Below, in pieces: positions 38,086-45,910 of a DNA stretch of 64,000 nucleotides. A program made the position numbers and the translations under genes. Numbering within the stretch: the first letter of the stretch is position 1; every line of letters starts with the position of its first letter. Under the pieces are notes generated by a model. The model was not told the DNA's origin. It worked only from the letters and a program-made list of their open reading frames with translations, and made no database searches. Location: assembly GCA_022821645.1 (NCBI GenBank), contig JAJEDE010000024.1, positions 1 to 64,000 of the forward strand, given 5' to 3'. The DNA is from Chloroflexota bacterium. Its GTDB lineage: Bacteria > Chloroflexota > UBA11872.

Positions 38086-40950
38086 TCAGCCGGCGCGAAA
38101 CGTCACCGGCTCTGACGACGCGGTGTTTCCGGCCCGGTCGGTAGCGATCGCCACCACCTCGTGCTCGCCGGGCTCGCTCGGCCAGGTCACCTGGTAGGGC
38201 GCGAAACGGGCCGTCCCGACCAAGACCCCGTCGACCTGGAACTCCACGCTGGCCACCCCGCCGGCGTCCTCGACATTGGCCCCCAGGGGCACGCTGCCTG
38301 CAGCCACGTCGGCATCGGCGCCCACCCCCACCACTTCAACCACCGGCGGCGTGTTGTCCACGAGGAATCGTCGAAATGCGAGCTCCGCGCCCCCATCGGC
38401 CGCTCGAACCGTCAGCCGCAGGGTGTAGGCGCCGTCCGGCAGCTGGATGGTGTCGACCGCTCCGAGCTGTTCGTCCACCCGCGGGGCCTCCAGCGGCGAG
38501 CCGATTCGCGTCCAGGCGCCGGGCGCGGGGCCGACGCCGTAGTGGATTTCGGATGCGACGAATCCTCCCAGCGTGGCCGTGCCGAAGATCTCCATGATGT
38601 TGCGAACCGCCTGGCCCTCGGCCGGCGCCGTGATTTGCGCATCGACCCCCGCGGCTGTTGCCACGCCCGACACGCCGCCCCCCGCAAAGGCGTCGGGCGG
38701 GAGTCGAAACGGTGAGTCCTCGTCCACGCCGCGTTGCCAGGCCTCCGCTTCGGTCGGAAGGACGACGAATACCTGTTCCTCCACCTCGTCGGGCGGCGAG
38801 TCCGGTGTCGCCAGCAGCCCGGTGGGGACGTGAATGCGGAAGGGTTGGTGGACGACGTCGCGCTGCACCGGCACGGTGCCCGAGGCGAACTCCTCCCGGT
38901 GCGTCTCCGGCGTGAACGGCGAGGGCAGGAGTCCCGACACCGCGTCGACCTCCTGCTCGATCACGGTTGGCGGGCGCGTCCAGTCAACGATGTCGGTCCC
39001 GGCATGCGCCTGGTCCATGAAGCGCTGCCAGACCGGCCCGGCGCCGCGCACGCCGGTCACGTCGTCCATGGGCGTACCGTCGGCATTCCCGACCCACACG
39101 CCGGTCGCCAGCTGCGGGGTGAAGCCCACGGTCAGGGCGTCGCGCGTGTTTTCGGTGGTCCCGGTCTTGACGGCAGCCGGGCGGTCGGTGAGGTCCAGCA
39201 GCTCGCGGACCCGCCCGAAGCCGGGTTCGCGGGCGGCCCGGTCCGCCAGGATCGACGTCATCAGGTAGGCGATTTCCGGATTGAGCACGCGCTCGGACAC
39301 CGGGACCCGTCCCAGCGCCAACGGCGATCCGTCGTCCGCCAGCGAGCAGCCGTCGCCGAGTTGCTCCACGATCAGCCCGCGCGCGTCGCGGATGCACAGC
39401 ACGGCCGCCGGCGTGACCCGCCGACCGCCGTTGGCCACGGTGGCGTAGGCCCCGGTCAGTTCCAGCAGTTGCACCTCGTTGGAGCCCAGGGCGAGCGCCG
39501 GGCCGATGCGCGAGCGATCGGTGAGCGAGCTAATGCCCAGCCGGTCCGCCACGTCCAGCGTTGCGTCGAGCCCCGCGAACAACTGCGTTCGCACGGCCGG
39601 GATGTTCAGCGAACTGCCAAGCGCCGTTCGCAGACTTACCGGGCCGCGGAACTTGCGGTCATAGTTGCGCGGCCGGTACGGCTCCTGGCCAACGATCGGC
39701 ACCGTGGTCGGGATGTCCAGCAACATGGTGGCCGGGCTGTAGCCCTGCTCCATCGCGCTGGCGTAGGTGAACAGCTTGAATGCCGAGCCCGGCTGGCGCA
39801 GCGAGGTGGTGACGTTTACCTGGCCGTCGATCGCTTCGTCGTTGAAGTCCAGGCTGCCGACCATGGCCAGGATCTCCCCGGTGGCCGGGCGGATGGCGAC
39901 CAGCGCCCCGTTGGTGACCTCGCGGTCGGCCAGCGTGGCCACGTGTTCCCGGACCGCCGTGTCGGCCGCGGCTTGCAGGTCAAGATCGAGCGTGGTCGTC
40001 ACCTCCCAGCCCTGGCGGCTGATCTCGGGGCCGTAGCGCTCCTGCAGGTCGCGCACCACGTAGTCCAGGAAGTGGGGAGCCGGCGAGGTCGTCTCGCGCG
40101 GCGGCGTGATCTGCAGGTCTTCGTCGCGAGCCGCCGCCACCGCGCCGGCCGGCGCCAGGCCATGCCGCCCAATGGCCCCCAGCACACGTAACTGCTCGCG
40201 CCTGGCTGCCTGCGGATCGACGTGCGGGTTGTTGAGCGACGGTGCGGGCAGCAGCCCCACCAGCATGGCGGCCTCGGCCAGCGTTACGTCGGCCAGGTCC
40301 TTGTCGAAGTACGACTCGGCCGCCGCGGCTATCCCGTAGGTGAGGCCGCCGTAGTGGTTCTGGTTGAGATAAAGCCCCAGGATCTCGTCCTTGGAAAAGC
40401 GCTGGCTGATCTGCCAGGCCAGCACCGCCTCGCGGATCTTGCGTTCATAGGTCTCCTCGGGCGTCAGCAACGCGTTCTTGACGAGCTGCTGGGTGATCGT
40501 GCTGGCGCCGGATACCACCTCGCCGCCGCGCCAGTTGTTCCAGAGAGCGCGCGCGATTGCACGGACCTCGACTCCTGGATTCTCGTAAAAGGTCGCGTCC
40601 TCGGCCGCCACCACGGCGATCTTGACGACCTGGGGGATGTCCTCCGGCGGCACCACGCGGCGGCGGCCCTCGCCCAACAGCTCGCCGAGCGGCCGGCCGC
40701 GACGATCGTGAATGGTGGTGGTTTGAAAAAGCTGGCCGCCGACGGTGGCGATCTCGTCAACCGGCGGCAGATCCGTCAGAAACGTCGAAGCCACGTTGAC
40801 GGCCAGCACAATGCCGACGCCCGTGGCCACGACAACGGCGACCAGCGCCGCGCCAAGCCCGACCAGCCCGCTGGCCGCCAGCGCCAGCCACAGCCACAGG
40901 CGGTTGCTACGCTGGCGCGGCTTTGCGATCAGCCGTCTACGCTTGGCCAT
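38086..40950 (-). CDS. bifunctional class A penicillin-binding protein
   Basis: 954 residues. N-terminal membrane helix (about 18-52), glycosyltransferase domain with catalytic E117 (VAAEDATFYENPGVE) and STITQQLVKNALLTPEE, then transpeptidase with S389-x-x-K392 (PGSAFKLFTY), SLN and K595-TG (VKTGTTEN). After about residue 700 comes an extra 250-residue tail with two Ig-like beta domains (FGTATLGGFVASEIHYGVGP; VGADADVAAGSVPLGANVED), probably a surface or wall-binding module. It polymerises and crosslinks peptidoglycan; in Chloroflexota wall chemistry varies, but this indicates a real wall. Confidence 0.92.
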   Translation of the reverse strand: MAKRRRLIAKPRQRSNRLWLWLALAASGLVGLGAALVAVVVATGVGIVLAVNVASTFLTDLPPVDEIATVGGQLFQTTTIHDRRGRPLGELLGEGRRRVVPPEDIPQVVKIAVVAAEDATFYENPGVEVRAIARALWNNWRGGEVVSGASTITQQLVKNALLTPEETYERKIREAVLAWQISQRFSKDEILGLYLNQNHYGGLTYGIAAAAESYFDKDLADVTLAEAAMLVGLLPAPSLNNPHVDPQAARREQLRVLGAIGRHGLAPAGAVAAARDEDLQITPPRETTSPAPHFLDYVVRDLQERYGPEISRQGWEVTTTLDLDLQAAADTAVREHVATLADREVTNGALVAIRPATGEILAMVGSLDFNDEAIDGQVNVTTSLRQPGSAFKLFTYASAMEQGYSPATMLLDIPTTVPIVGQEPYRPRNYDRKFRGPVSLRTALGSSLNIPAVRTQLFAGLDATLDVADRLGISSLTDRSRIGPALALGSNEVQLLELTGAYATVANGGRRVTPAAVLCIRDARGLIVEQLGDGCSLADDGSPLALGRVPVSERVLNPEIAYLMTSILADRAAREPGFGRVRELLDLTDRPAAVKTGTTENTRDALTVGFTPQLATGVWVGNADGTPMDDVTGVRGAGPVWQRFMDQAHAGTDIVDWTRPPTVIEQEVDAVSGLLPSPFTPETHREEFASGTVPVQRDVVHQPFRIHVPTGLLATPDSPPDEVEEQVFVVLPTEAEAWQRGVDEDSPFRLPPDAFAGGGVSGVATAAGVDAQITAPAEGQAVRNIMEIFGTATLGGFVASEIHYGVGPAPGAWTRIGSPLEAPRVDEQLGAVDTIQLPDGAYTLRLTVRAADGGAELAFRRFLVDNTPPVVEVVGVGADADVAAGSVPLGANVEDAGGVASVEFQVDGVLVGTARFAPYQVTWPSEPGEHEVVAIATDRAGNTASSEPVTFRAG

Positions 40951-41067
40951 AGCCCCATTTCGTCGCGCGCTCGCCGCCCCGGATGTCCAGTCTGCGCAAG
41001 GCTACGCGCTACACCATCCCTTGATCGCCGTATCAACCATGAAAACCCGGATCCGGCTGGTTCTGTA

Positions 41068-41652
41068 ATGGCCGTGACCTCCGAGGCCGCGGCTTCGGCG
41101 CCGCGCTCGCGCTGGCGCCTCGCGGCGCAAGTCGTCGGCCTGCTGGGCGTCTTCGCCATCGCGATCCTGGCGGTCGTCTTTTCCGATCTGCTGCGGGACC
41201 GGCTGGCGGGGGCCGGGTACGCGGCCGTCTTCCTGCTCACCGCCGTGGGCGCCGCCACCCTGATCCTGCCCGCGCCGGCGGCCGTGAGCGTGGGCGCCTT
41301 TGCCGCGGCGCTGGACAACATCTGGGCGGTGGGCCTGGTGGGCGCCACCGGCCAGATGGTCGGCGAACTCGGCGGGTATTACGTGGGCTGGTCCGGCAAG
41401 GGCGCGCTGAGCCACGTGAAGGGCTACTCACGCCTCAGCGGCTGGATGGCCCGCTACGGCGTGCTGACCCTGTTCGTGATGGCCGCGATTCCCAATCCCT
41501 TCTTCGACGTCGCGGGCATGATCGCCGGGGCCACCCGCATCGGCCTGCTGCGCTTCATCCTGGCGTCGTGGCCCGGTCTGGTCATCAAGAACCTCGCCTT
41601 CGCCTGGGCCGGCGTGGCCGGCCTGCAGCTGCTGGGCTGGCTGACGCACTAG
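41068..41652 (+). CDS. DedA/SNARE-associated (VTT) membrane protein
   Basis: 194 residues from the ATG at 41068. Four to five helices with the VTT-domain features: AATLILPAPAAVSVGAFAAA, GATGQMVGELGGYYVGWSGK and the later FVMAAIPNPFFDVAGMIAGA, which matches the helix carrying the conserved Gly/Pro of the family. DedA proteins act as lipid carriers/scramblases or support membrane potential. It is divergent from the PBP gene. Confidence 0.86.
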   Translation: MAVTSEAAASAPRSRWRLAAQVVGLLGVFAIAILAVVFSDLLRDRLAGAGYAAVFLLTAVGAATLILPAPAAVSVGAFAAALDNIWAVGLVGATGQMVGELGGYYVGWSGKGALSHVKGYSRLSGWMARYGVLTLFVMAAIPNPFFDVAGMIAGATRIGLLRFILASWPGLVIKNLAFAWAGVAGLQLLGWLTH

Positions 41653-41747
41653 CCCTGGGCGCCGTCCGGCGCCGCCAGTCGCTGTTGTCGACAGGCGTAG
41701 TCGCCGCGTCTCCTGCCTCGGCGCGCTATTGGCGCCCGGCGCTCCCT

Positions 41748-41903
41748 TCAGCTCCCGGCGTCTTCGCCTGGTCGTTCGGGCGCGAATTCGTCGCCGACCA
41801 ATCGGCGCCTGGCCTCGTCGTAGGCAAACACGCCCACCGCCAGCAGAATGACCAGCACAACCGCCAGGCCGATCACTGCCAGCGCACCGCTGATAACTCG
41901 CAT
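41748..41903 (-). CDS. small membrane protein
   Basis: 51 residues: MRVISGALAVIGLAVVLVIL, then a continuing helix and the acidic tail EARRRLVGDEFAPERPGEDA. The ATG at 41903 has AAGGA 9 nt upstream. It is convergent with the DedA gene. Function unknown; the clean membrane segment and good ribosome site are the support. Confidence 0.5.
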   Translation of the reverse strand: MRVISGALAVIGLAVVLVILLAVGVFAYDEARRRLVGDEFAPERPGEDAGS

Positions 41904-42358
41904 CGCCGTTCATCCTTCCGCACGAGAAGTGCGCATCGTTTACGGGATACCCGATTTTACGCCCGCTCCCGCGGCTGCCTGGTCGACGCTCGAACACTTC
42001 GGTAACCCCGTGGTTGTCAATAGTGATGCCGTTTCAGGTTCAGGACCACCGCACGCATGCCGAGACGGGCCCGGCGGCCCGAGAATTGGGTTCACTAAAC
42101 TACAACGAAGCCGCCTTTCGCTTGTCGCGCGTAACGCCGCCGCGCCGCGCCGTGCCGTCGCGTCTTGAAGCACGCCGGATGGACGCCGCGGAGCGAGGCC
42201 CCCGGAACCTGCGCTCCAGGCGCGGAACTTCACTACAGTCACCGCAATCATCCCGATTGGTCGCGTGCTAACAGGTTCGCCGTCTTTCAATCCGCCTGCG
42301 GCCGTTTGCTAGCCTTCTCCTCCCGCATCAAAGGCGCGGTGCGGATATCGGGGATGGG
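41904..42358. other. 455-bp region upstream of dnaA
   Basis: No rpmH, rnpA or other gene is evident on either strand. I see no TTATCCACA-type box here, unlike the region downstream of dnaA. It should hold the dnaA promoter; the sequence just before the ATG (GGATATCGGGGATGGG) lacks a strong ribosome site. Confidence 0.5.
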
Positions 42359-43717
42359 ATGCTAAGCCGACGTACATGGGAGGCCGCCCTCGGCGCGCTG
42401 CAAGTCGAGGTTCCCAAGGCGGATTTTGCAGCATGGTTTCGAGATGCAACGTTCGTCCGCGCGGGCGGACGCGAGATAGTCGTAGCGGTCCCCACCGTCT
42501 TTGCCAAGGAGATCGTGACGCGGCGCTATCGTGAGATGGTCGCGCGCGCGGTTTCGAAGGCGCACGGCGGTAATGTAGACGTTACGTTTGTCGTGCAGGC
42601 CGAGCAGCCCGCCGGCCCGCCGGCCTGGCTCGCGGATCCAGCCCCGCCCCCGGCGACCGCGCAGGCCGCCAGCACCGCGCCCGGCGTACGCCTCAATCCC
42701 CGCTACACCTTTGAGCGCTTCGTGGTCGGCTCCTCAAACCGGCTGGCCCACGCCGCCGCGCTCCGAGTCAGCGAGCGGCCCGGTGACGTTTATAACCCGC
42801 TCTTTCTCTATAGCGGGGTGGGCCTGGGCAAGACGCACCTCTTGCACGCCATCGGGCGTGCGGTGCTGGCGCAGCGCCCGGAGACTCGCCTGCGCTACGT
42901 GCCCTGCGAGACCTTCGTCAACGAGTTGTTACACGCGATCCGCACCGAGAGCCGCGGCGACCGCCGCCGGCGCTTCCGCGAGCGCTACCGCACCGTCGAC
43001 CTGCTGATGGTGGACGACGTTGAGTTCCTCTCCCGGACGGAAGCCTCGCAGGAGGAGATGTTTCACACCTTCAACGCCATCTACGAAGCCGGCGGCCAGA
43101 TCGTGCTGACCAGCGATCGCCCGCCGCGTGAGATCTCCCGCCTTGAAGCACGCCTGCGCAGCCGCTTTGAGGTTGGGCTCGTGGCCGATATCCAGGCGCC
43201 CGACCTGGATCTGCGGCGGATGATTCTCCACCAGCACGCCGCCGCGGCCGGCGCCAGTGTGTCCGACGAGGTCGTGGACTTCCTGGCCGACCGTATTACG
43301 CGCAACGTCCGGGAGCTGGAAGGCGCGTTGACCCGCACGCTGATCTACGCCGAGTTGCACGGCCTGGAGCTGCAGCCTGCCGCCGCCGAGCAGGCGCTTT
43401 CAGGCCTTGGGCGGGCAGCCGCCGGTCGTCCGCCCGCCACCGCCGCCATCCTGGCCGCCACGTCGCGGCACTTTGACTTGCCGCAGGAGGACCTGCTCGG
43501 CAAGCGCCGCGACGCGCGAACGGCCGGCGTGCGCCAGGTGGCCATGTACCTGATGCGCAACGACGGGCGGGAAACCCTGCCCGAAATCGGCCGGGTGCTG
43601 GGTGGACGCGACCACACCACGGTGTTGCACGGCTGCAACAAGATCGAGCGCCGCCTGAAGCTCGAGGACCAGCTGAAGGCGGATATCGAAGCGATCCGCG
43701 TCCACCTGGCTGACTAG
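42359..43717 (+). CDS. dnaA: chromosomal replication initiator DnaA
   Basis: 452 residues. Domain I starts RRTWEAALGALQVEVPKADF; a short Pro/Ala-rich domain II follows; domain III opens NPRYTFERFVVGSSNRLAHA with Walker A YSGVGLGKTHLLHAIG and Walker B LLMVDDVEFLS; domain IV ends with the DnaA signature GGRDHTTVLHGCNKIE. It forms the ATP-bound filament that opens oriC. Neighbours are DedA upstream and parB downstream; dnaN, recF and gyrB are not next to it, so the usual initiation operon is split. Confidence 0.97.
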   Translation: MLSRRTWEAALGALQVEVPKADFAAWFRDATFVRAGGREIVVAVPTVFAKEIVTRRYREMVARAVSKAHGGNVDVTFVVQAEQPAGPPAWLADPAPPPATAQAASTAPGVRLNPRYTFERFVVGSSNRLAHAAALRVSERPGDVYNPLFLYSGVGLGKTHLLHAIGRAVLAQRPETRLRYVPCETFVNELLHAIRTESRGDRRRRFRERYRTVDLLMVDDVEFLSRTEASQEEMFHTFNAIYEAGGQIVLTSDRPPREISRLEARLRSRFEVGLVADIQAPDLDLRRMILHQHAAAAGASVSDEVVDFLADRITRNVRELEGALTRTLIYAELHGLELQPAAAEQALSGLGRAAAGRPPATAAILAATSRHFDLPQEDLLGKRRDARTAGVRQVAMYLMRNDGRETLPEIGRVLGGRDHTTVLHGCNKIERRLKLEDQLKADIEAIRVHLAD

Positions 43718-44088
43718 CGCTCGACGCCCGGTTTGTGGATAACCGGCCCGATTGTGTGGATAACCGGTGGCTGGTGTGGATAGACGTACACCATCCGCAC
43801 CCCGCCGCGCGTGGTCGGCGCTCCCCGTCGCGCTGTCTGCCGCGCCGTCCACAGACGATTCAGCCTCCGGAATTCAGCCTCGCGGACCGCGGCCCTCGGG
43901 GTGGCGCCACCCGGCGAGCGTCGTTTTCCCCATAACTCACCGGCCTACGACGACTAGGGCTGTTCTTTGCTATCAAATAGTCCGGAAGACGTCGCCGAGA
44001 ACTCGTGAACACGCACTGGACGAGATCTCCGAAGCTCCGTATGCTGATCGTATACAAAGGGGCGCCAGCCAGCGGACGGTGACGCAAA
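43718..44088. other. probable oriC
   Basis: 371 bp between dnaA and parB. Directly after dnaA are three DnaA boxes in one orientation: TGTGGATAA at 43734 and 43755 and TGTGGATAG at 43775, spaced 21 and 20 bp, two helical turns apart. The rest has AT-richer pieces near 43960-43980 (CTTTGCTATCAAATAG) that could be the unwinding element. Its location dnaA-parB is a standard origin location. Confidence 0.8.
43734..43783. promoter_or_regulatory. three phased DnaA boxes
   Basis: Two exact matches to the reverse complement of TTATCCACA (43734-43742 and 43755-43763) and one with a single mismatch (43775-43783). Equal spacing puts the bound proteins on one face of the DNA. Confidence 0.85.
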
Positions 44089-44907
44089 TTGCGGACAGGC
44101 AACGACAGCCGGCCCGATGAGGCCGGGAGCTCCGTTCCCGGTGACTGGCGCACCGTGCCCCTGGAGCACATTGAACCCAACCCGCAGCAGCCGCGTCGCA
44201 GGTTCGATCCCGAGGACGAGCAAAGCCTGGCCGACTCGATTGCGCGACACGGCGTGCTGCAGCCCTTGTTGGTAACACCATCGACACGCCGCCCCGGGCG
44301 GTTTCTTCTGGTAGCCGGGGAGCGCCGCTGGCGGGCGGCGCGAAGGGCGGGCCTGACGCGGGTGCCGGTTACCGTGATTGCGGCTGATGCCCGGCGACGG
44401 GTGGAGTTGGCGCTGGTCGAGAACCTGCAGCGCAGGGACCTGGGCCCGCTGGAGCGCGCGCACGCCTTCCAGGCACTCATGGACGACTATGGGATGACCC
44501 AGGCCGAGGTGGCGGAGGTCGTGGGCATGAGCCGCTCGTCGGTCGCCAATTCGCTCCGCCTTCAGAAGCTCGATAGCGACATGCGCCAGGCCCTGGCCGA
44601 GGGCCGCATTACCGAGAGCCACGGGCGCACGCTGGTCGGGATTGGCGACGACGAGACGCGGCGTCGGCTTTTTCTCCGCATGCTGACCGGCCGCCTCAAT
44701 CTGCGAGAGGCGGAGCAGGCGGCCCGCCGCACGCTGCAACCGCCGCGGCCGCCCGACCTGGAACTGGAGCATGTCGCCGAGCGCCTGCAGTGGCGGCTGG
44801 GCACGCGCGTCAGATTCGTGGGCACCCGAAAGCGCGGGCGCATCCAGATCGAGTATCGCGATGCGGAGGATCTGGACGTGCTCCTCGGGATGCTCCTGCC
44901 GGAGTGA
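44089..44907 (+). CDS. parB: chromosome partitioning protein ParB
   Basis: 272 residues, TTG start. ParB N-terminal domain with TVPLEHIEPNPQQPRRRF, SIARHGVLQPLLVTP, the CTP/parS-related VAGERRWRAARRAGL and ELALVENLQRRDLGPLERAH; then the HTH DYGMTQAEVAEVVGMSRSSV with LRLQKLDSDMRQALAEG. It loads onto parS and organises the origin region. parA is not adjacent. A perfect parS lies at 58051-58066. Confidence 0.95.
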   Translation: MRTGNDSRPDEAGSSVPGDWRTVPLEHIEPNPQQPRRRFDPEDEQSLADSIARHGVLQPLLVTPSTRRPGRFLLVAGERRWRAARRAGLTRVPVTVIAADARRRVELALVENLQRRDLGPLERAHAFQALMDDYGMTQAEVAEVVGMSRSSVANSLRLQKLDSDMRQALAEGRITESHGRTLVGIGDDETRRRLFLRMLTGRLNLREAEQAARRTLQPPRPPDLELEHVAERLQWRLGTRVRFVGTRKRGRIQIEYRDAEDLDVLLGMLLPE

Positions 44908-44919
44908 TCCGGTCGCCCG

Positions 44920-45552
44920 ATGCGCTGGCGAAGCGGCCTCTGGCGGCCCAGTCCGGTCGCCGGTGCGTTGCTGCTGGCCAACGGCGCCATCTATCTGCTC
45001 CAGGTTGCCCAGGGAGCGGCCGGCCAGGAGTGGTTCATTCGATTCGGGCTGCTCCCCGCCGTGCTCGTCAACGGCGACCGTTTCTCCATCCCCGGGTCGC
45101 CGACGCCCTACGCGTTGACGCTGCTCACATCCTCGTTCCTGCACGGCAACCTGGGGCACCTGGCAGTCAACCTGGCCTTCATCGCCCTGCTCGGCACCCT
45201 GGTCGAGCGGGCCATCGGATCATGGCGGTTTGTTCTCGTCTGGACCGTGGCCGTGGCGGTCGGCGGAATCTTCCACGCCTTGCTGAACAGCGCATCCATC
45301 ATTCCCACCGTCGGCGCCAGCGCCGGAATCGCCGGGTTGATCGGCGTCGTAACCGTTGGCGGATGGGGCGGCCTGCTGGCTGGCGGACTCTGGCTATCGG
45401 TGCAGCTCGTCGGTGCGCTGACCCAGCCGCAGGCGTTTCTTGACCCGGACGTTGCATGGCAAGCTCATTTGGCTGGCTTCGCAACGGGCATCATGAGCGG
45501 GCTGCTCGTGCGCTGGGAGCTTCGACGACGGCGCCGACGGAGCCAACGGTGA
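44920..45552 (+). CDS. rhomboid-family intramembrane serine protease
   Basis: 210 residues, six helices. The catalytic dyad is present: S134 in G132-ASAG136 and H183 in AWQAHLAGFATG. The conserved HGNLGHLAVNLAFI (75-88) in the second helix has the family H and N. It starts 12 nt after parB, so it may share its transcript. Substrates are unknown. Confidence 0.92.
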   Translation: MRWRSGLWRPSPVAGALLLANGAIYLLQVAQGAAGQEWFIRFGLLPAVLVNGDRFSIPGSPTPYALTLLTSSFLHGNLGHLAVNLAFIALLGTLVERAIGSWRFVLVWTVAVAVGGIFHALLNSASIIPTVGASAGIAGLIGVVTVGGWGGLLAGGLWLSVQLVGALTQPQAFLDPDVAWQAHLAGFATGIMSGLLVRWELRRRRRRSQR

Positions 45553-45611
45553 AGGTGAACCCCGCGCGGCCGCCGCGCCACACGCGGACAACGATGGACG
45601 TGGAGGAATGA

Positions 45612-45869
45612 ATGGCTAACCGTCGGCGGTCCACCCGGCGTCGACGCCGCGCGCCGATCCGGCGCGTGGCCCGTCGGCCCAGGCCTCCGGACCAGAGCGC
45701 GGGTCAAACGCCGGCGGCGCCGGAAGCTCCGCGAACGGATGCCTCGCAGGGCCGCGGTACAGCGCGGCTGCTGGCACTGCCGCACCTGCGTCGGGACATG
45801 ACCCTGAGCCTGGGCCTGGGCCTCGGACTGACACTGGTCGTCATTGCCGTCGGGCTGGCGGTCGGCTAG
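45612..45869 (+). CDS. small basic membrane protein
   Basis: 85 residues: an Arg-rich N-terminus (RRRSTRRRRRAPIRRVARRP), a Pro/Ala stretch and one C-terminal helix (MTLSLGLGLGLTLVVIAVGL). GGAGG sits before the ATG. Function unknown; the basic tail could touch nucleic acid or membrane lipids. Confidence 0.5.
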   Translation: MANRRRSTRRRRRAPIRRVARRPRPPDQSAGQTPAAPEAPRTDASQGRGTARLLALPHLRRDMTLSLGLGLGLTLVVIAVGLAVG

Positions 45870-45898
45870 GACGGGCTGGCGCGGCGTGGGCCAGTACA

Positions 45899-45904
45899 TA
45901 TAAT
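45899..45904 (+). promoter_or_regulatory. -10 element TATAAT
   Basis: Exact consensus hexamer 7 bp before the TTG codons at 45911 and 45914. The -35 position (CTGGCG) is poor. Transcription would start almost at the first possible codon, so the mRNA may be leaderless or the true start may lie further in. Confidence 0.5.
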
Positions 45905-45910
45905 CCAGAC

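Noticed and set aside
38734-40191. 485-residue open frame on the plus strand
   Set aside because: Antisense to the PBP gene, no recognisable domain.
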